Assembly: GCA_021161625.1 (NCBI GenBank)
Contig: JAGHAG010000043.1
Coordinates: forward strand, 1-6,277
Direction: 5' to 3'
Source of the DNA: Elusimicrobiota bacterium
GTDB taxonomy: Bacteria > CG03
Length of the DNA stretch: 6,277 nt
This document shows, one piece after another, positions 6,021-6,277 of this stretch; positions within the stretch are counted from its first letter, which is position 1, and each line of letters opens with the position of its first letter. The notes below the pieces were generated by a model. It saw only the letters and a list, made by a program, of their open reading frames with translations. It did no database searches and had not been told where the DNA came from. Position numbers and translations under genes: made by a program.

Positions 6021-6055
6021 TTAAAAATGAAAAATGACAAATTAAAAATTGTAGC
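6021..6055. repeat. A/T-rich heptanucleotide array after the last gene
   Basis: Starting seven bases after the last stop codon, five 7-mers run in register: TTAAAAA, TGAAAAA, TGACAAA, TTAAAAA and TTGTAGC. The register leads straight to the first hairpin at 6057. The first two heptads are nearly those of 215-228 upstream of trpD. Confidence 0.6.
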
Positions 6056-6056
6056 G

Positions 6057-6074
6057 GGCGAATTACTATTCGCC
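6057..6074. repeat. Palindrome GGCGAAT-TACT-ATTCGCC
   Basis: A perfect 7-bp inverted repeat around a TACT loop, headed by TGTAGC (6050-6055). It could fold in the 3' end of the operon transcript, but no T-run follows, so it is not a typical intrinsic terminator. Confidence 0.7.
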
Positions 6075-6086
6075 AATAATGTAGCT

Positions 6087-6103
6087 GCAGACCCTTGGTC
6101 TGC
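6087..6103. repeat. Palindrome GCAGACC-CTT-GGTCTGC
   Basis: A perfect 7-bp inverted repeat with a 3-nt loop, preceded by the same TGTAGC header (6080-6085) as the hairpin 30 bases upstream. The pair looks like two members of one modular repeat family with different stems. Confidence 0.7.
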
Positions 6104-6112
6104 CATAAAAGA

Positions 6113-6151
6113 TTAAAAATTAAAAACCCAGCCCCGCTTAGCGGAGCTGGG
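6113..6151 (-). terminator. Hairpin with adjacent A/T heptads; possible leftward terminator
   Basis: CCCAGC (6127-6132) pairs with GCTGGG (6146-6151), and CCGC (6134-6137) with GCGG (6141-6144) around TTA, with one C-A mismatch at 6133/6145. Two TTAAAAA heptads (6113-6126) lie directly to the left. Read on the minus strand, this is a GC-rich hairpin followed by two T5 runs, the layout of an intrinsic terminator for a gene transcribed leftward from beyond the window. It may equally be just another palindrome-plus-heptad module. Confidence 0.3.
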
Positions 6152-6156
6152 CGGGG

Positions 6157-6205
6157 TGACAAATGAAAAATCAGTGGTAAGGATTAAGTAGTAAGGATTA
6201 AGTTA
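6157..6205. repeat. Heptanucleotide array with 14-bp tandem duplication
   Basis: Seven 7-mers in register: TGACAAA, TGAAAAA and TCAGTGG, then TAAGGAT/TAAGTAG followed by TAAGGAT/TAAGTTA. The last part makes GTAAGGATTAAGTA (6177-6190) and GTAAGGATTAAGTT (6191-6204) a 14-bp tandem repeat with one mismatch. Confidence 0.65.
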
Positions 6206-6267
6206 TGGAAAAGATGAATTACTTAATTCTTAAAGCCCCCGATAAAATCGGGGGCGACTTAATCCTT
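6193..6267. repeat. Long-range inverted repeat around a strong hairpin
   Basis: AAGGATTAAGT (6193-6203) and ACTTAATCCTT (6257-6267) are perfect 11-bp complements. The right arm begins one base after a perfect 9-bp hairpin, GCCCCCGAT (6235-6243) with ATCGGGGGC (6247-6255) around AAA. The outer arms and inner hairpin could form a nested structure. No T-tract follows the hairpin. Confidence 0.65.
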
Positions 6268-6277
6268 AATCCTGATA
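6258..6277. repeat. TTAATCC heptad array running off the window
   Basis: TTAATCC occurs twice in tandem (6259-6265 and 6266-6272) and a degenerate TGATA follows to the window end. It is the inverted form of the GGATTAA units at 6181 and 6195, so the repeat block continues past the right edge. Confidence 0.55.

Noticed and set aside
1..6277. tRNA, rRNA or a named riboswitch
   Set aside because: No cloverleaf, conserved T-loop (GGTTCRA) in context, rRNA core sequence or recognisable aptamer consensus was found in either intergenic region.

Overview
The window reads as a chromosomal segment of an AT-rich, probably diderm bacterium. A lipobox-bearing lipoprotein and a signal-peptide protein point to an envelope with exported proteins. 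Both intergenic ends are packed with short palindromes and 7-nt periodic arrays, a texture I associate with genomes of uncultivated candidate phyla (Omnitrophota and relatives). That placement is an impression, not something the sequence proves.

Layout. Positions 1-363 hold no gene: five arrays with a 7- or 7/8-nt step alternate with two palindromes, and the last array stops four bases before the ribosome binding site of the first gene. Five genes follow, all on the + strand: trpD (anthranilate phosphoribosyltransferase; its last ~30 codons are displaced by an apparent one-base frameshift at about 1314-1320); an RdgB/HAM1-type XTP/dITP pyrophosphatase; a secreted HExxH peptidase with C-terminal TPRs; a GGDDF-type diguanylate cyclase-like domain fused to a long HEAT-repeat tail; and a lipoprotein with a staphylococcal-nuclease-like domain and a TPR-like tail. 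The last four are joined by a 1-nt overlap (TAATG) and two 4-nt overlaps (ATGA), so they are very likely one translationally coupled transcript. rdgB starts only 21 nt after the restored trpD stop, so trpD probably belongs to the same unit. Positions 6015-6277 again hold only heptad arrays and palindromes.

How the genes may work together. TrpD and RdgB are housekeeping enzymes (tryptophan synthesis, nucleotide-pool cleaning) with no evident link to the rest. The last three share a design: a recognisable catalytic domain followed by a helical-repeat tail, placed in different compartments (exported, cytoplasmic, membrane-anchored). That hints at a shared envelope-related process, but nothing in the sequence names it. 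The two strongest points for follow-up are the GGDDF-HEAT fusion with its neighbours, and the pervasive 7-nt periodicity of the non-coding DNA.
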